The notes beneath the pieces were generated by a model. It had not been told where the DNA came from and searched no databases. It worked only from the letters and a program-made list of their open reading frames with translations. A stretch of 51,742 bases of DNA from Chloroflexota bacterium (GTDB lineage: Bacteria; Chloroflexota; Anaerolineae; Anaerolineales; Anaerolineaceae): assembly GCA_021789855.1 (NCBI GenBank), contig JAJYIW010000002.1, positions 1 through 51,742 of the forward strand, written 5' to 3'. The translations under genes were made by a program, and so were the position numbers. Each line of letters opens with the position of its first letter. Within the stretch, counting starts at the first letter, position 1. This document shows, in pieces, positions 33,703 to 42,822 of the stretch.

Positions 33703-35796
33703 TTATTTTATGGCCGGGCTCCAGACGGGCGAGTAATTCAAGGAGGAGCCGCTGGTCAGAGGTTGCCTTTCAGCTCCGCTCACCGTCATCACCCAGATTT
33801 CATGGCTGTCTGGGCCTGACCAGCCTTCGAAAACGATCCAATGATTATCCGGTGAGACCTGCGCCTGGGCAATAAATCCAAAGTCTGTCTGCTTAAAAGC
33901 TGGCACCTTAAACTCGCGGTCCGTACCGAAATCTTCCTGGCGAATCGCCATGAGCCACGGGAGCAGGCTGGCAGAAGTCGATTGGCCAAAGAAGAGGATT
34001 TCCCCGTCCGGCGTCCAGGCAGGCCAGAAATCGTTAAGGTCATTGCTGCGGGTCACCTGTTTCTGGTAGCTTCCATCCGCATTCATGATCCAGATTTGTT
34101 CAGAGCCATATAACCGTACAAAAGCCAGGCGTTTACCATCCGGCGACCAGGCTGGCTGGCGGTCCTCATAGGCCGTATGGGACAGGTCGGTACGGCCATT
34201 CGTGCTCAGATTCAAGCTGTATATGCGAGGGCGGCCATTTTTCAACGATGTGAACGCTATCTCTTTCCCGTCCGGTGACCAGGCCGGGTCAAAGTCCCCT
34301 TCTGGCGCCAGGGGAAGGTCAATCTGGCCTGTGCCATCTGAATGGATGATGTGTAAACTGGAGCCAGGATACTGAGTATAGCGACCCGATGCCATGCTCG
34401 GGCAGGGTGAAATAAAAACCAGCCGTTTACCATCCGGAGCCCAATCGGGCTGGCAGGCTCCATCTTTAATGGCCGTGATCTGGCGAAGGTTGGATCCATC
34501 GGAATTCATGATCCACAGTTGCGGTGATCCACTGCGCTCGGACACGAAAGCGATTTGTTCGGATGATTCGGCGGCGATCGCTGATGTGGGAGAGAGGGCC
34601 GGCGTGTTGATAACGGGCGCCGCCACCTGAGGCAATGTCGCAGTCACCAGCGGCTTGACCTCAGCCAGCGTGCTGGTCGGGTGAGGCCTGGGGCTTGGGC
34701 TGCTCTCCGGCACCAACCGTGTAGGGGTAAATTCCGCCGTAGGCCTGGCCCCCGCGAAAAAAGGGGAAAAGACATTGCGGTGACCCAATCCATAGACCCC
34801 GCCCAAAACGATGAGGACTAACAAGGCCAGGCCCGCGACCCTCTCCCTCCAGTGAGATATCACGGTTTTTTTCGGGTGATCGACCCGTCCATTCGGCACC
34901 GGCTGAGATGGCGCAATGCCGCGGGAGCCATTTACTGGAGTTCCATTTTTAGGAGTGGATATGGGCCTGGAAATAAAGCTTCCGGGTTGGGATTGCGCTT
35001 CGATCAACGCCTGTTTAAATTCTTCAGCCGTCTGATAACGCGCCTTAGGGTCAACCGCCATTGCCTTCAGCACTGCGGCCGACAGTTTGCGGTTGAGGGT
35101 TGGCACCAGTTTGCGCGGATTAGTTAAATCTGCATTGCCAGTAGCTCGAGCCAGGGCATCTTCGGGAACAGCATTGGTCATCGCTACATACATAGTGGCG
35201 CCCAGGGAATAGATATCCGACCGGGGATCGGTATGAGCGGTGCCATATTGTTCCGGTGGGGAGTAACCAGGCGTCATGGCGCGTGCACCCGTGGTCGTCG
35301 ATTGATTATCCAGCATCAACTTAGCGAGGCCAAAGTCAACCAAAACGATGTTACCATCCGGCGTTAACCTGATATTTCCCGGCTTAATATCCCGGTGGAC
35401 TATGGGAGGCTCACGCGTGTGCAGGTAGGTTAAGGCATCACATACTGACGCCCCCATGCGGATCACTTCATCTTCTGGCGGCGCCCCTGAACGATCGAGT
35501 AGCTGCCGCAGATCTTCGCCCTCAATGTAATCCATCACCAGGTACTGCCCCTGGCGGTCAATGACAAAATGGTCGCTCACCCTGGGCAGGCTTGGATGCC
35601 GTAAGCCCGCCAGGATATTGGCTTCCAGTCGGAACTGGCGAGCATATTCGTCACTCAGAAATAAATTCTCTTTGACGGCCACAAAGACGCCCAGATTCTC
35701 ATCTGTGGCGCGATAAACCGATCCCATTCCCCCCTGTCCTAAGATTTCGATGATCCTATATCGATTATTGAGCAGTGTGCCAGGCTCAAGTGGCAT
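33703..35796 (-). CDS. Ser/Thr protein kinase with extracytoplasmic PD40 beta-propeller
   Basis: A 697-residue transmembrane kinase. The cytoplasmic kinase domain (about 10-270) has GQGGMGSVYRA, VAVKENL, HRDIKPGNIRL, DFGLAKL and the APE-like GYSPPEQYG. A linker and a membrane helix (about 320-340) lead to a Thr/Pro-rich stretch and then a TolB/PD40 propeller of about six blades, seen as repeats such as PQLWIMNSDGSNLRQIT, PDWAPDGKRLVFIS and PAWSPDGKRLAFVR. The propeller probably binds an external ligand or wall component. It converges with the FemXAB run and is divergent from a Thr/Pro-rich anchored protein gene. Confidence 0.94.
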   Translation of the reverse strand: MPLEPGTLLNNRYRIIEILGQGGMGSVYRATDENLGVFVAVKENLFLSDEYARQFRLEANILAGLRHPSLPRVSDHFVIDRQGQYLVMDYIEGEDLRQLLDRSGAPPEDEVIRMGASVCDALTYLHTREPPIVHRDIKPGNIRLTPDGNIVLVDFGLAKLMLDNQSTTTGARAMTPGYSPPEQYGTAHTDPRSDIYSLGATMYVAMTNAVPEDALARATGNADLTNPRKLVPTLNRKLSAAVLKAMAVDPKARYQTAEEFKQALIEAQSQPGSFISRPISTPKNGTPVNGSRGIAPSQPVPNGRVDHPKKTVISHWRERVAGLALLVLIVLGGVYGLGHRNVFSPFFAGARPTAEFTPTRLVPESSPSPRPHPTSTLAEVKPLVTATLPQVAAPVINTPALSPTSAIAAESSEQIAFVSERSGSPQLWIMNSDGSNLRQITAIKDGACQPDWAPDGKRLVFISPCPSMASGRYTQYPGSSLHIIHSDGTGQIDLPLAPEGDFDPAWSPDGKEIAFTSLKNGRPRIYSLNLSTNGRTDLSHTAYEDRQPAWSPDGKRLAFVRLYGSEQIWIMNADGSYQKQVTRSNDLNDFWPAWTPDGEILFFGQSTSASLLPWLMAIRQEDFGTDREFKVPAFKQTDFGFIAQAQVSPDNHWIVFEGWSGPDSHEIWVMTVSGAERQPLTSGSSLNYSPVWSPAIK

Positions 35797-35879
35797 TTCT
35801 CACCCGGGTGTAGAATGTATCGAGTTCGATTTTAACCCAACTTCATCGATTTGTGGGCCGGATCGGCGACCAAATCGGC

Positions 35880-35885
35880 TATAAT
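35880..35885 (+). promoter_or_regulatory. Minus-10-like TATAAT before the Thr/Pro-rich protein gene
   Basis: A TATAAT lies about 95 bases upstream of the gene in the divergent region. No good -35 is found at normal spacing. Confidence 0.4.
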
Positions 35886-35977
35886 TTCGGGGTGGACAGT
35901 TTTTCGAAGCAATCCATCCTGGCAATCAACCGGGCTTCATCCGATCGAGGATGAGCCCGCCTACGGGTAACTGACGC

Positions 35978-36949
35978 ATGAAGCTAGACATCCATTCAGC
36001 AGTCATGACCGCATTACTGCTGGCCTTGCTGGGCTTTTTAATCACCTTTCTGGCTGGCATCAGCTCCATCCGATCTGGCAGCAATTTGCCTTTCTTCCGG
36101 AAAAAACGGGACCGGATCGTGCGGGGCTGGCGCTATATATTCTCGGCCTTCTTGTTGGCCGGGGTTGCTTTTGTTCTCTACAAATATGCAGAGCCCACCA
36201 TCTATACAATCTTTCCTCCCACCCCCACCATCACGCTGACGCCGACCATCACCTTGACCCCAACCATTTCCATGACGCCGACCGTTACGATGACGCCCAC
36301 GATCACCAACACCCCCTCCATAACCGATACGCCTGCCTTACCCGCCTCGGTCCTGGCGCAGTTCCAAACCACCCCTATCGCCAACCCGGACGCCGTGTTC
36401 AGCCCGATCCAATTCGCCAAGGCGGTCGATAAGGACAACAAACCAGTCAATCCGGCCACCGAGTTTAAAAACCCGGTGGGGCACCTGTATGCCACCTTTA
36501 GCTTTGATAAGATGAAAAATGGCACCGAGTGGTCGGCATTGTGGTACCGGGGCTCTGACCTGGTCTACTTTGAGACGTCTGCGTGGAAGGGGGGAACCGG
36601 CGGGTATGGTTATACCGATTGGGCGCCTGGGGCGGACGCCTGGCTGCCTGGCGATTATGAAGTGCGGATTTTTGTGGGGATTCAATGGATGATCTCCGGC
36701 CGATTCACCGTTACCGGCAACCCTCCCTTGCCAACACCCACCCCGTCACCCACCTCAACGGCGACATCCACCTATACCCCACTGCCCAGCCCAACCATTA
36801 CGCCGACCCGCACACCGTGGCCCACCCTGACCCAGACGGCCACGCCTACCGTGACACGCACTTACCCGCCCACGGCAACTTCTACGGTTACCCGCACTCC
36901 CTGGCCAAGCCCAACGCCGTACCCATCCATTACTCCTCGACCCTATTAG
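35978..36949 (+). CDS. Membrane-anchored protein with Thr/Pro stalks and a globular domain
   Basis: A 323-residue protein. Hydrophobic helices lie at about 9-30 and 48-68. A first Thr/Pro-rich stalk (about 78-120) leads to a compact domain of about 120 residues (about 125-250). This contains PVGHLYATFSFDKMKNGTEWSALWYRGSDLVYF and ends in GDYEVRIFVGIQWMISGRFTV, beta-rich in appearance. A second Thr/Pro-rich tail follows (about 252-323). The layout suggests a surface-exposed binding or structural protein. It is divergent from the PD40 kinase gene, so a functional link is possible. The globular part is not a family I can name. Confidence 0.75.
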   Translation: MKLDIHSAVMTALLLALLGFLITFLAGISSIRSGSNLPFFRKKRDRIVRGWRYIFSAFLLAGVAFVLYKYAEPTIYTIFPPTPTITLTPTITLTPTISMTPTVTMTPTITNTPSITDTPALPASVLAQFQTTPIANPDAVFSPIQFAKAVDKDNKPVNPATEFKNPVGHLYATFSFDKMKNGTEWSALWYRGSDLVYFETSAWKGGTGGYGYTDWAPGADAWLPGDYEVRIFVGIQWMISGRFTVTGNPPLPTPTPSPTSTATSTYTPLPSPTITPTRTPWPTLTQTATPTVTRTYPPTATSTVTRTPWPSPTPYPSITPRPY

Positions 36950-36979
36950 GATCTTGCTGTGGGGGGAGTCCCTGGTCGA

Positions 36980-37894
36980 TCAGCGGCTCAAGGCAACTGC
37001 GATGCGCGCGCCCAGGCGGGCGTTATTGAGCAACAGCGCCAGGTTGGCTTTCAAGCTGGCCCCACCGCTTAATTCACTCACCCGGTTGAGCAAGAATGGG
37101 GTCGTTCCAGACCCATGTATGCCCTCGGCCTCGGCTTCCCTGACCGCCTGTTGAATCACGCCTTCGATCTCCTCATAGGGAAGGGCTACCTCTGCCGGCG
37201 GAGGGTTGGCCACCAGGATAGCGCTGCCCAGGCCCAGCCCCCAATGCGTCCTGGCAATCTCAACCACGTCTTGAGGGCTGTTGGCCGTCATCGTCAATTT
37301 CAGGCCACTCTGGCGCGAATAAAAAGCCGGTAATTCATCCGTTTGATAACCTACCACGGGGACCCCGACCGTTTCCAAATATTCCAGGGTAGCCGAGAGA
37401 TCGAGGATAGCCTTTGCGCCAGCGCACACGACAATCATGGGGGAGTGACTCAGCTCAGGCAGGTCCGCCGAGATATCGAAAGGAGCGTTGCGATGGACAC
37501 CCCCGATCCCGCCGGTCGAAAATACCTGGATACCGACCTGTCCAGCGGCAATTAAGGTGCCGGCCACGGTGGTGCCTCCATGACCCTGTTCCGCAATGGC
37601 AATCGCAAAATCGCGCCGGCTAATTTTACGAACTTTTTTCTCTTGAGCCAGGCGCTCCAGTTCTTCCCCTGACAGACCGACGCGGATCTTCCCATCCAGC
37701 ACTGCAATGGTAGCCGGTAAAGCCCCCAGGGAACGGATTTCCGCCTCCACATCCTTGGCGAGGGTCAGATTCTCGGGATACGGTAAACCATGCGTGATCA
37801 CGGCCGACTCAAGCGCCACCATGGGGGTGCCCGCCTGCCGGGCCTGGCTGACTTCAGGAGACAGCACAAAATATTCAGAAAGGGTTGGGGTCAT
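36980..37894 (-). CDS. psuG: Pseudouridine-5'-phosphate glycosidase
   Basis: A 304-residue PsuG, which reversibly splits pseudouridine 5'-phosphate to uracil and ribose 5-phosphate. Typical blocks are VALESAVITHGLPYPENL near the N-terminus, RRDFAIAIAEQGHGGTTVAGT, STGGIGGVHRNAPFDISADL, CAGAKAILDLSATLEYLET with the expected lysine, and VGYQTDELPAFY. Length is normal. The start overlaps the stop of the S24-TPR gene by four bases, so it is the last gene of that operon. The partner pseudouridine kinase PsuK is not in the window. Confidence 0.95.
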   Translation of the reverse strand: MTPTLSEYFVLSPEVSQARQAGTPMVALESAVITHGLPYPENLTLAKDVEAEIRSLGALPATIAVLDGKIRVGLSGEELERLAQEKKVRKISRRDFAIAIAEQGHGGTTVAGTLIAAGQVGIQVFSTGGIGGVHRNAPFDISADLPELSHSPMIVVCAGAKAILDLSATLEYLETVGVPVVGYQTDELPAFYSRQSGLKLTMTANSPQDVVEIARTHWGLGLGSAILVANPPPAEVALPYEEIEGVIQQAVREAEAEGIHGSGTTPFLLNRVSELSGGASLKANLALLLNNARLGARIAVALSR

Positions 37895-39000
37895 ATTCCT
37901 CCACCTTGATTAACAGGTTTAAAAGCGACCAGAGCCACGCCGCGGATATGAAAGCCTTCATTCAATTTCGAAAACTCCCTGGGTTGGTGCACCGGGTTGG
38001 TGCTTTGCGGCTCAAGGCTATATTTTAGTCCCGGTTGGACCACGTGGAAACGCTTTAAGGTAGCGTAACTATCTTCATTGTCGATTTCGGCCGCGACGAT
38101 ATCGCCATCATCGGCGTCCTCCTGGATACGCAGGAGGACGTAGTCGCCGATGTCAACCCCCTCCTTCTCTAATTTACCAGGGCGATTCATGCTATCACCG
38201 GTTATTTGGACTACCACATATCTGCTCGGCGGCAAGGAGATCGCCTGGCTTGAACCACGCAGGTTGACCATTCGATACGGCTTGTTTTGGATGATCACCC
38301 GATCAATGTCCACTTCCCCAATGGAAAGAGCTCGGTAGCCAACCGGGCCAAACCCACCGGCTGGGATCTTCTCAACCACTGAAAAGAGCTGCAACACCAA
38401 TGGATAAAACGCCTCTTCTTCGGAACCGGTCTGCCCGGTCACAACCACTTTTGGGGTTGGCTCAGGCGCAGCAGGTGCGGCTGGACCGCCAGCTCCTTGT
38501 TCCTGGCTTATGGCTTCCTCAAGGCCGGCTTGAATTTCCTGGATGCGTTCGGCATACCATTGCGCCTGTTGCCGGTCAACACTGCAGTTCTGCAGCCATG
38601 TAAACTGGCGTAAACACCGGCTCCAGCTTTCGTAAGCATGAACCCGTTCTTCAGGGAGATTCCACTGGATCGCGCCGATCATCCAGCGCACCACGGCCTG
38701 ATAATGACCATTCTTATCGTAACATCGTTCTGCTTTCTTTAACCATTCAATGGCTTTCAGCAAATCTCCCAGGCGATGAGTCATCAAGCCGCACTCCACC
38801 AGGGTTTCTGCCTGTTCAAGCTTATCCGGAAAACTCGCCTGGATGCTCAATAACCAATCACGGTGTTGCAGCGCGCCCGGCTTATCGTTTTGCTCGAACG
38901 ATGCTCGCATCTTATCTACCAGGAGTCGTGTTGAGGGCGTCAGGTGCGAACCTTCAACTTTGAATAACCATTCATGACCCTCTTCAGGTTGGTGCGCCAA
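37891..39000 (-). CDS. TPR-like protein with C-terminal S24 (LexA-type) peptidase domain
   Basis: A 369-residue two-part protein. Residues about 20-165 are helical repeats of TPR type (LEQAETLVECGLMTHRLGDLLKAIEWLKKAERCYDK). A Gly/Ala/Pro linker (168-185) follows. Residues about 200-365 form an S24 domain: a cleavage-site-like IPAGG (Ala214-Gly215), the nucleophile in QITGDSMNRPG (Ser270), GVDIGDYVLLR, and the lysine in YATLKRF (Lys316). S24 domains of LexA/UmuD type cut themselves next to Ala-Gly when activated. No DNA-binding domain is visible, so self-cleavage would release the TPR part. It lies between psuG (four-base overlap) and two SPFH-like membrane genes. Confidence 0.82.
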   Translation of the reverse strand: MAHQPEEGHEWLFKVEGSHLTPSTRLLVDKMRASFEQNDKPGALQHRDWLLSIQASFPDKLEQAETLVECGLMTHRLGDLLKAIEWLKKAERCYDKNGHYQAVVRWMIGAIQWNLPEERVHAYESWSRCLRQFTWLQNCSVDRQQAQWYAERIQEIQAGLEEAISQEQGAGGPAAPAAPEPTPKVVVTGQTGSEEEAFYPLVLQLFSVVEKIPAGGFGPVGYRALSIGEVDIDRVIIQNKPYRMVNLRGSSQAISLPPSRYVVVQITGDSMNRPGKLEKEGVDIGDYVLLRIQEDADDGDIVAAEIDNEDSYATLKRFHVVQPGLKYSLEPQSTNPVHQPREFSKLNEGFHIRGVALVAFKPVNQGGGI

Positions 39001-39016
39001 TTTTATCCGTCCTTAC

Positions 39017-40561
39017 TTATTCCGGCGGGGGAGTAGCATAACGCGCTTTGCCGGCCGATTGGAGAGCTTCCTTGAGAAATTGACTTAAATAACGAATAGC
39101 GGCTTCCAATTCGGGCTGATCAGGCGTAGCGCTTTGAGCAAAGCTGTCGCGCGCCACGCGTAATGCCGCCAGGTAATTCGCGATTAATTCGAGCCGAATC
39201 TCTTCATCGTCCTTCCCCTCGTGATTGGCATCGGAAGCCACGCTTTGAAGGGTATGGATCAGGCGGGCTAAAAATTGCTTCCGGCTTTCCTCTGAAACAT
39301 CTTTAATTTTTGAACGAGCCACCTGATTTTCGCTGGTGAGCTTCCAGGCATCATAATGTTCTTTGGTAATTACTTCATTGACATCCCAGGAGCCGATATC
39401 AATCCAGTTCAACTGAAAGCCTTGCTCCGCGGCGCGCTGTTGAAACTCAGGGCTCATAAAGCGCTGCTTAATTTCAGGGCGAGGAATAAAAATCAAGGTG
39501 GGCTTAGAAAGATCACCCATGTTGGACGAACCCAGGAAATCATTCAAGTTGTGGCTGGCGATAAAATTACGCAGCTCACGGCTGACCATCCCTTTTACGG
39601 TGGCGGCCCATTCCGCCCGAAAGGTGACCTTCTCTTCCGCCCCCACCAGGAGACGCCGGCCCGAGCGGCCGCGCCCATACACCAGGTGCTCTATTCCCGC
39701 CTTATCAAAAGAGTACTCATTTGGAGGGCCTTTTGGGTCGCGCAAGACGCTGTAAATAATGCGAACGTATTTGACGGTCAGTGAAATCCCATCTCTGGTC
39801 CGGCCTTCAACCGGAAATCCTTTGAACAGTTGGTCCTGTTCTCGCAGGTCAATGACCTCGCGTAAGCGCTCAAAACTATGAATGGTCTCGACGTTACCCG
39901 GTTTATCCCGGGTCGGGCCGATCAGGTGTGGCGTGCCATCCCGCCGCTCAAAAACAGCCATGTTTTCCAGGTTAACCTGGATCCAACCTGGCCCGCCTAC
40001 CCGCAAGATGGGAGAAGACAAGGATCCTTGAGCCACATCGCCGTTTTCAATGACCATGCGGTGGTAGGTAGTTGAGAACGCTGAACCGGTGATAAAGCGG
40101 GAAGCGATCGATTCGTCTTCAAGCTCAAAAATATCCGCCAGGTAAGCCGTGGCAATACGCGCGGCCATAAACACGGTGATACACACCACCAGGACATGCC
40201 TGAGGACATCGGCCTGGAATAAATTAATAATCAGCTCCTGCAGTACCAGCCCACCATAAATTAAAATTTTAAACGGCCCATTGACTATCACGCTGATCGG
40301 ATCCGGATATAAGAAGAAAGTCAACAACTGCCCGACCGAGCGGATAAAGATGTCCCAATAAACCAGGGGGTGGGAGGCCAGGTCGAAAAGGATCCAGAGG
40401 GCCAGACCGCCCAAGATAAATACTACAAAACGAACCGTCCCTCCCCGGCGGGACATCAAGAAGACCTGGTTGAGTAGATCGTCGACCAGGGAACGAAGGG
40501 CGGATTCGATCCCAGCTAATAGGGGAAAAGAGTATTCACGCGGAGGATGGTTGGCAGTCAT
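39017..40561 (-). CDS. SPFH-like multi-span membrane protein (2)
   Basis: A 514-residue protein with about four N-terminal membrane helices (about 44-65, 75-95, 100-115, 120-140). A cytoplasmic part resembles stomatin/prohibitin-like proteins: VGGPGWIQVNLENMAVFERRDG, EGRTRDGISLTVKYVRIIYSV, AAEQGFQLNWIDIGSWDV, and a helical tail with EHYDAWKLTSENQVARSK. The SPFH assignment is by pattern and is less sure than for the neighbour. Such proteins form large membrane rings that organise lipids or proteases. It is five bases from the related upstream gene and 16 bases before the S24-TPR gene. Confidence 0.68.
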   Translation of the reverse strand: MTANHPPREYSFPLLAGIESALRSLVDDLLNQVFLMSRRGGTVRFVVFILGGLALWILFDLASHPLVYWDIFIRSVGQLLTFFLYPDPISVIVNGPFKILIYGGLVLQELIINLFQADVLRHVLVVCITVFMAARIATAYLADIFELEDESIASRFITGSAFSTTYHRMVIENGDVAQGSLSSPILRVGGPGWIQVNLENMAVFERRDGTPHLIGPTRDKPGNVETIHSFERLREVIDLREQDQLFKGFPVEGRTRDGISLTVKYVRIIYSVLRDPKGPPNEYSFDKAGIEHLVYGRGRSGRRLLVGAEEKVTFRAEWAATVKGMVSRELRNFIASHNLNDFLGSSNMGDLSKPTLIFIPRPEIKQRFMSPEFQQRAAEQGFQLNWIDIGSWDVNEVITKEHYDAWKLTSENQVARSKIKDVSEESRKQFLARLIHTLQSVASDANHEGKDDEEIRLELIANYLAALRVARDSFAQSATPDQPELEAAIRYLSQFLKEALQSAGKARYATPPPE

Positions 40562-40566
40562 AAGCG

Positions 40567-42003
40567 TCAGGGCTTCTCTTCCAGCCAGTTGATCAATTCG
40601 ACGAGGATTTGCTTCTCTTCCTCCATCGAGCTGCTAAGCGATGGATGGGCCACCTGGCTTAAGCTCTCCTTCGCCATGGTCACCAGGATCTCTGTGCTGT
40701 CGTGCGAGACGCCCGGGGAAAGCCTGGCCAGAGACCGCGCCACCGCACGAGAATAGTCTTGCAAAGCCTTGGCCTGGCCATCGACCATCGCCTTACCTGT
40801 GTCTGCCTCGATTTGTGCTTTTTCTGCCATTGCACTTTGCTTCCAGGTTGACTTCCAACGCTGTTTTAATTCTTGATTGGTATCGTGATCAAACCGCAGG
40901 TTTACGATAAAGGCACCGGTGGCCTTGATCCCCCGGTCTTTAAGCTTCCGGTACTCATCACTGGGCACTTTATTGATCACCCGGCCGTCTGCGTCCAGGA
41001 GGTTCACTTCTGCCTGGGTCAGCCTCTGGCGCAGGGACATATTGATGAATTCCAATCCGGTCATCGCTTTCCGTGATGATTGGCCGATCTTACCAGCCTC
41101 ACTCGCAGAGACAATGCCAGGCGCCAAATCCCGGAAGAGATCATCCAGGGTGAATTTACCCACCAGCTCACGCCAAACGTCGCCCGCCAGGTAACCCGGC
41201 AGCTCATTCCAGTATACATTTCTCAATGGGTCGTCGGTGGGAACGTCTGGCTCGATCCCGCTGCTGGTCAGGGCGCGGTAAGTCGCCGTTTCGTCATAAC
41301 CGAAGCGAGTGTTCCCTTCACCGGGAACGGCCTCCAATTGAAAAGCAACGAGAATATTGGGGACGACCTCGATTCCATCCCGCGTGCGCCCGCTGGTCAG
41401 CCACCGGCGGCGCTGGCGCTCTGAATAAGACGCCTCCGTCTCTTTTTCACCTTGCTTTTTGAAGGGATCTTCCTCCTCTTTAGGGCCAAAAAACTGGGAT
41501 TGGCGGTGAAGATCGGCCGTTTCACCTTCCAGGATTTGCTCGACCTGGTTGCTCTGCGGGCTGACCCGGGTAAACACAACCCCCGGGCCCACCGCGCGGG
41601 TGAACTCGACGTCGGTACGGAGGACCGCCGCGCTGGCCGTGTCCAGCAAGGCAATGCCGGGGAATTTACGGCTCAGCTCACCCGCGTGTTTGCGCACCTT
41701 GCCATCCTCGATAAAGATCGCTGCGCCATGTCTCCCAAAGAGGTAATTCCACAGGCGATCAAACGTTAACAGCCGGCTCACCAAATCCCGCACCGGCAGG
41801 GTGAATTGAGCAAAGAAAAACATCCAAAAGACGATCCCCACATAAAAGAGCAAGAGATCGATCACGATGGCGCCGGCATTTTTATCAGCGCCCCCCAGGT
41901 AAGAGGTCAGGAAAATATAAAAGATAAGACCCAGGACAATGGCGGAAAAAATTTGCCATTTGGGGTGTCGAAAAAAGCCAAGGCGATTATTCATGCTTTT
42001 CAT
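40567..42003 (-). CDS. SPFH-like membrane protein (1)
   Basis: About 478 residues from the ATG at 42003; other possible starts are an in-frame GTG at 42036 and an ATG at 41994. Two membrane helices (about 17-37 and 46-66) precede a band-7/SPFH-like region: GPGVVFTRVSP, SGRTRDGIEVVPNILVAFQLEA, and YRKLKDRGIKATGAFIVNLRF. A long alpha-helical, Ala/Gln/Glu-rich stretch follows (WKSTWKQSAMAEKAQIEADT and on), typical of flotillin/prohibitin tails that assemble into rings. It is the first gene of the operon with SPFH-2, S24-TPR and psuG. A separate role is unknown. Confidence 0.72.
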   Translation of the reverse strand: MKSMNNRLGFFRHPKWQIFSAIVLGLIFYIFLTSYLGGADKNAGAIVIDLLLFYVGIVFWMFFFAQFTLPVRDLVSRLLTFDRLWNYLFGRHGAAIFIEDGKVRKHAGELSRKFPGIALLDTASAAVLRTDVEFTRAVGPGVVFTRVSPQSNQVEQILEGETADLHRQSQFFGPKEEEDPFKKQGEKETEASYSERQRRRWLTSGRTRDGIEVVPNILVAFQLEAVPGEGNTRFGYDETATYRALTSSGIEPDVPTDDPLRNVYWNELPGYLAGDVWRELVGKFTLDDLFRDLAPGIVSASEAGKIGQSSRKAMTGLEFINMSLRQRLTQAEVNLLDADGRVINKVPSDEYRKLKDRGIKATGAFIVNLRFDHDTNQELKQRWKSTWKQSAMAEKAQIEADTGKAMVDGQAKALQDYSRAVARSLARLSPGVSHDSTEILVTMAKESLSQVAHPSLSSSMEEEKQILVELINWLEEKP

Positions 42004-42105
42004 TTTATATAATAAATGGTTTACGGACAAGCCCACTCAGGGACGGGTCTGGTAAAATGGAGGGTGAACTACCGTGCCATCTTATCCATCGATCGAGAAA
42101 CCCAC

Positions 42106-42810
42106 ATGGCTGATGTGTTGCAAGTAGAGTTCCATTGTCACACGCGCTACTCCAAAGATAGCCTGACCCAGATCAAGGCCCTTTTGGCAACCTGCCGCCG
42201 CAAAGGAATCGATCGCGTGGCCATCACCGATCACAACGAAATCGAAGGCGCCCGGTTGGCTCACCAGATAGAGCCTGAACGAGTGATTATCGGTGAAGAA
42301 ATAATGACCACGCGAGGCGAGCTGCTGGCATTTTATGTCCAGGAGAAAATCCCCAAGGGACTTACACCTGAAGCAGCTATCCAACGCCTGCGCGAACAGG
42401 GCGCATTTATCAGCGTCTCCCACCCTTTCGATAAAGCCCGTTCAGGCGCCTGGGATTTAGCCGACCTGGAAACAATTGCCCCCCTGGTCGACGCGATAGA
42501 AACATTCAACGCCCGTTGCCTGAACAACCAGGCCAACCTTGCCGCGCAGGCGTATGCCAGAGCGCATCACCTGGCTGGCACCAGTGGCTCAGACGCGCAT
42601 ATTCTCATGGAAGTCGGCGCCGCCAGGCAAAAAATACCTTTCTTCAATACTCCGGCAGAGCTCAGGCAGGTCATCTGGCAGGCCCAATCGAGCCAGGCCC
42701 TGTCGCCATTTTGGGTTCATTTTGCTTCGACGTATGCAAAGATCTATCAAAAAGCTGGAGGCACCCTTCGCTCTTTGGGGGGGAAGTCACCAGGCCGTGA
42801 AGATGCGTGA
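42106..42810 (+). CDS. PHP domain metal-dependent phosphoesterase
   Basis: A 234-residue PHP-family hydrolase from the ATG at 42106; the frame is open upstream to 42016, but the conserved domain starts at once with VEFHCHTRYSKDS. Metal ligands appear in FHCHTRYSKDS, AITDHNEIEGA, ISVSHPFD and GSDAHILMEVG. Members hydrolyse phosphoesters such as 3',5'-bisphosphates or nucleotide ends. The protein is cytosolic, and no Shine-Dalgarno is obvious. It is divergent from the SPFH operon and ends 12 bases before the sugar-kinase gene, so the two are likely co-transcribed. Confidence 0.88.
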   Translation: MADVLQVEFHCHTRYSKDSLTQIKALLATCRRKGIDRVAITDHNEIEGARLAHQIEPERVIIGEEIMTTRGELLAFYVQEKIPKGLTPEAAIQRLREQGAFISVSHPFDKARSGAWDLADLETIAPLVDAIETFNARCLNNQANLAAQAYARAHHLAGTSGSDAHILMEVGAARQKIPFFNTPAELRQVIWQAQSSQALSPFWVHFASTYAKIYQKAGGTLRSLGGKSPGREDA

Positions 42811-42822
42811 GGATAGTGAGCT

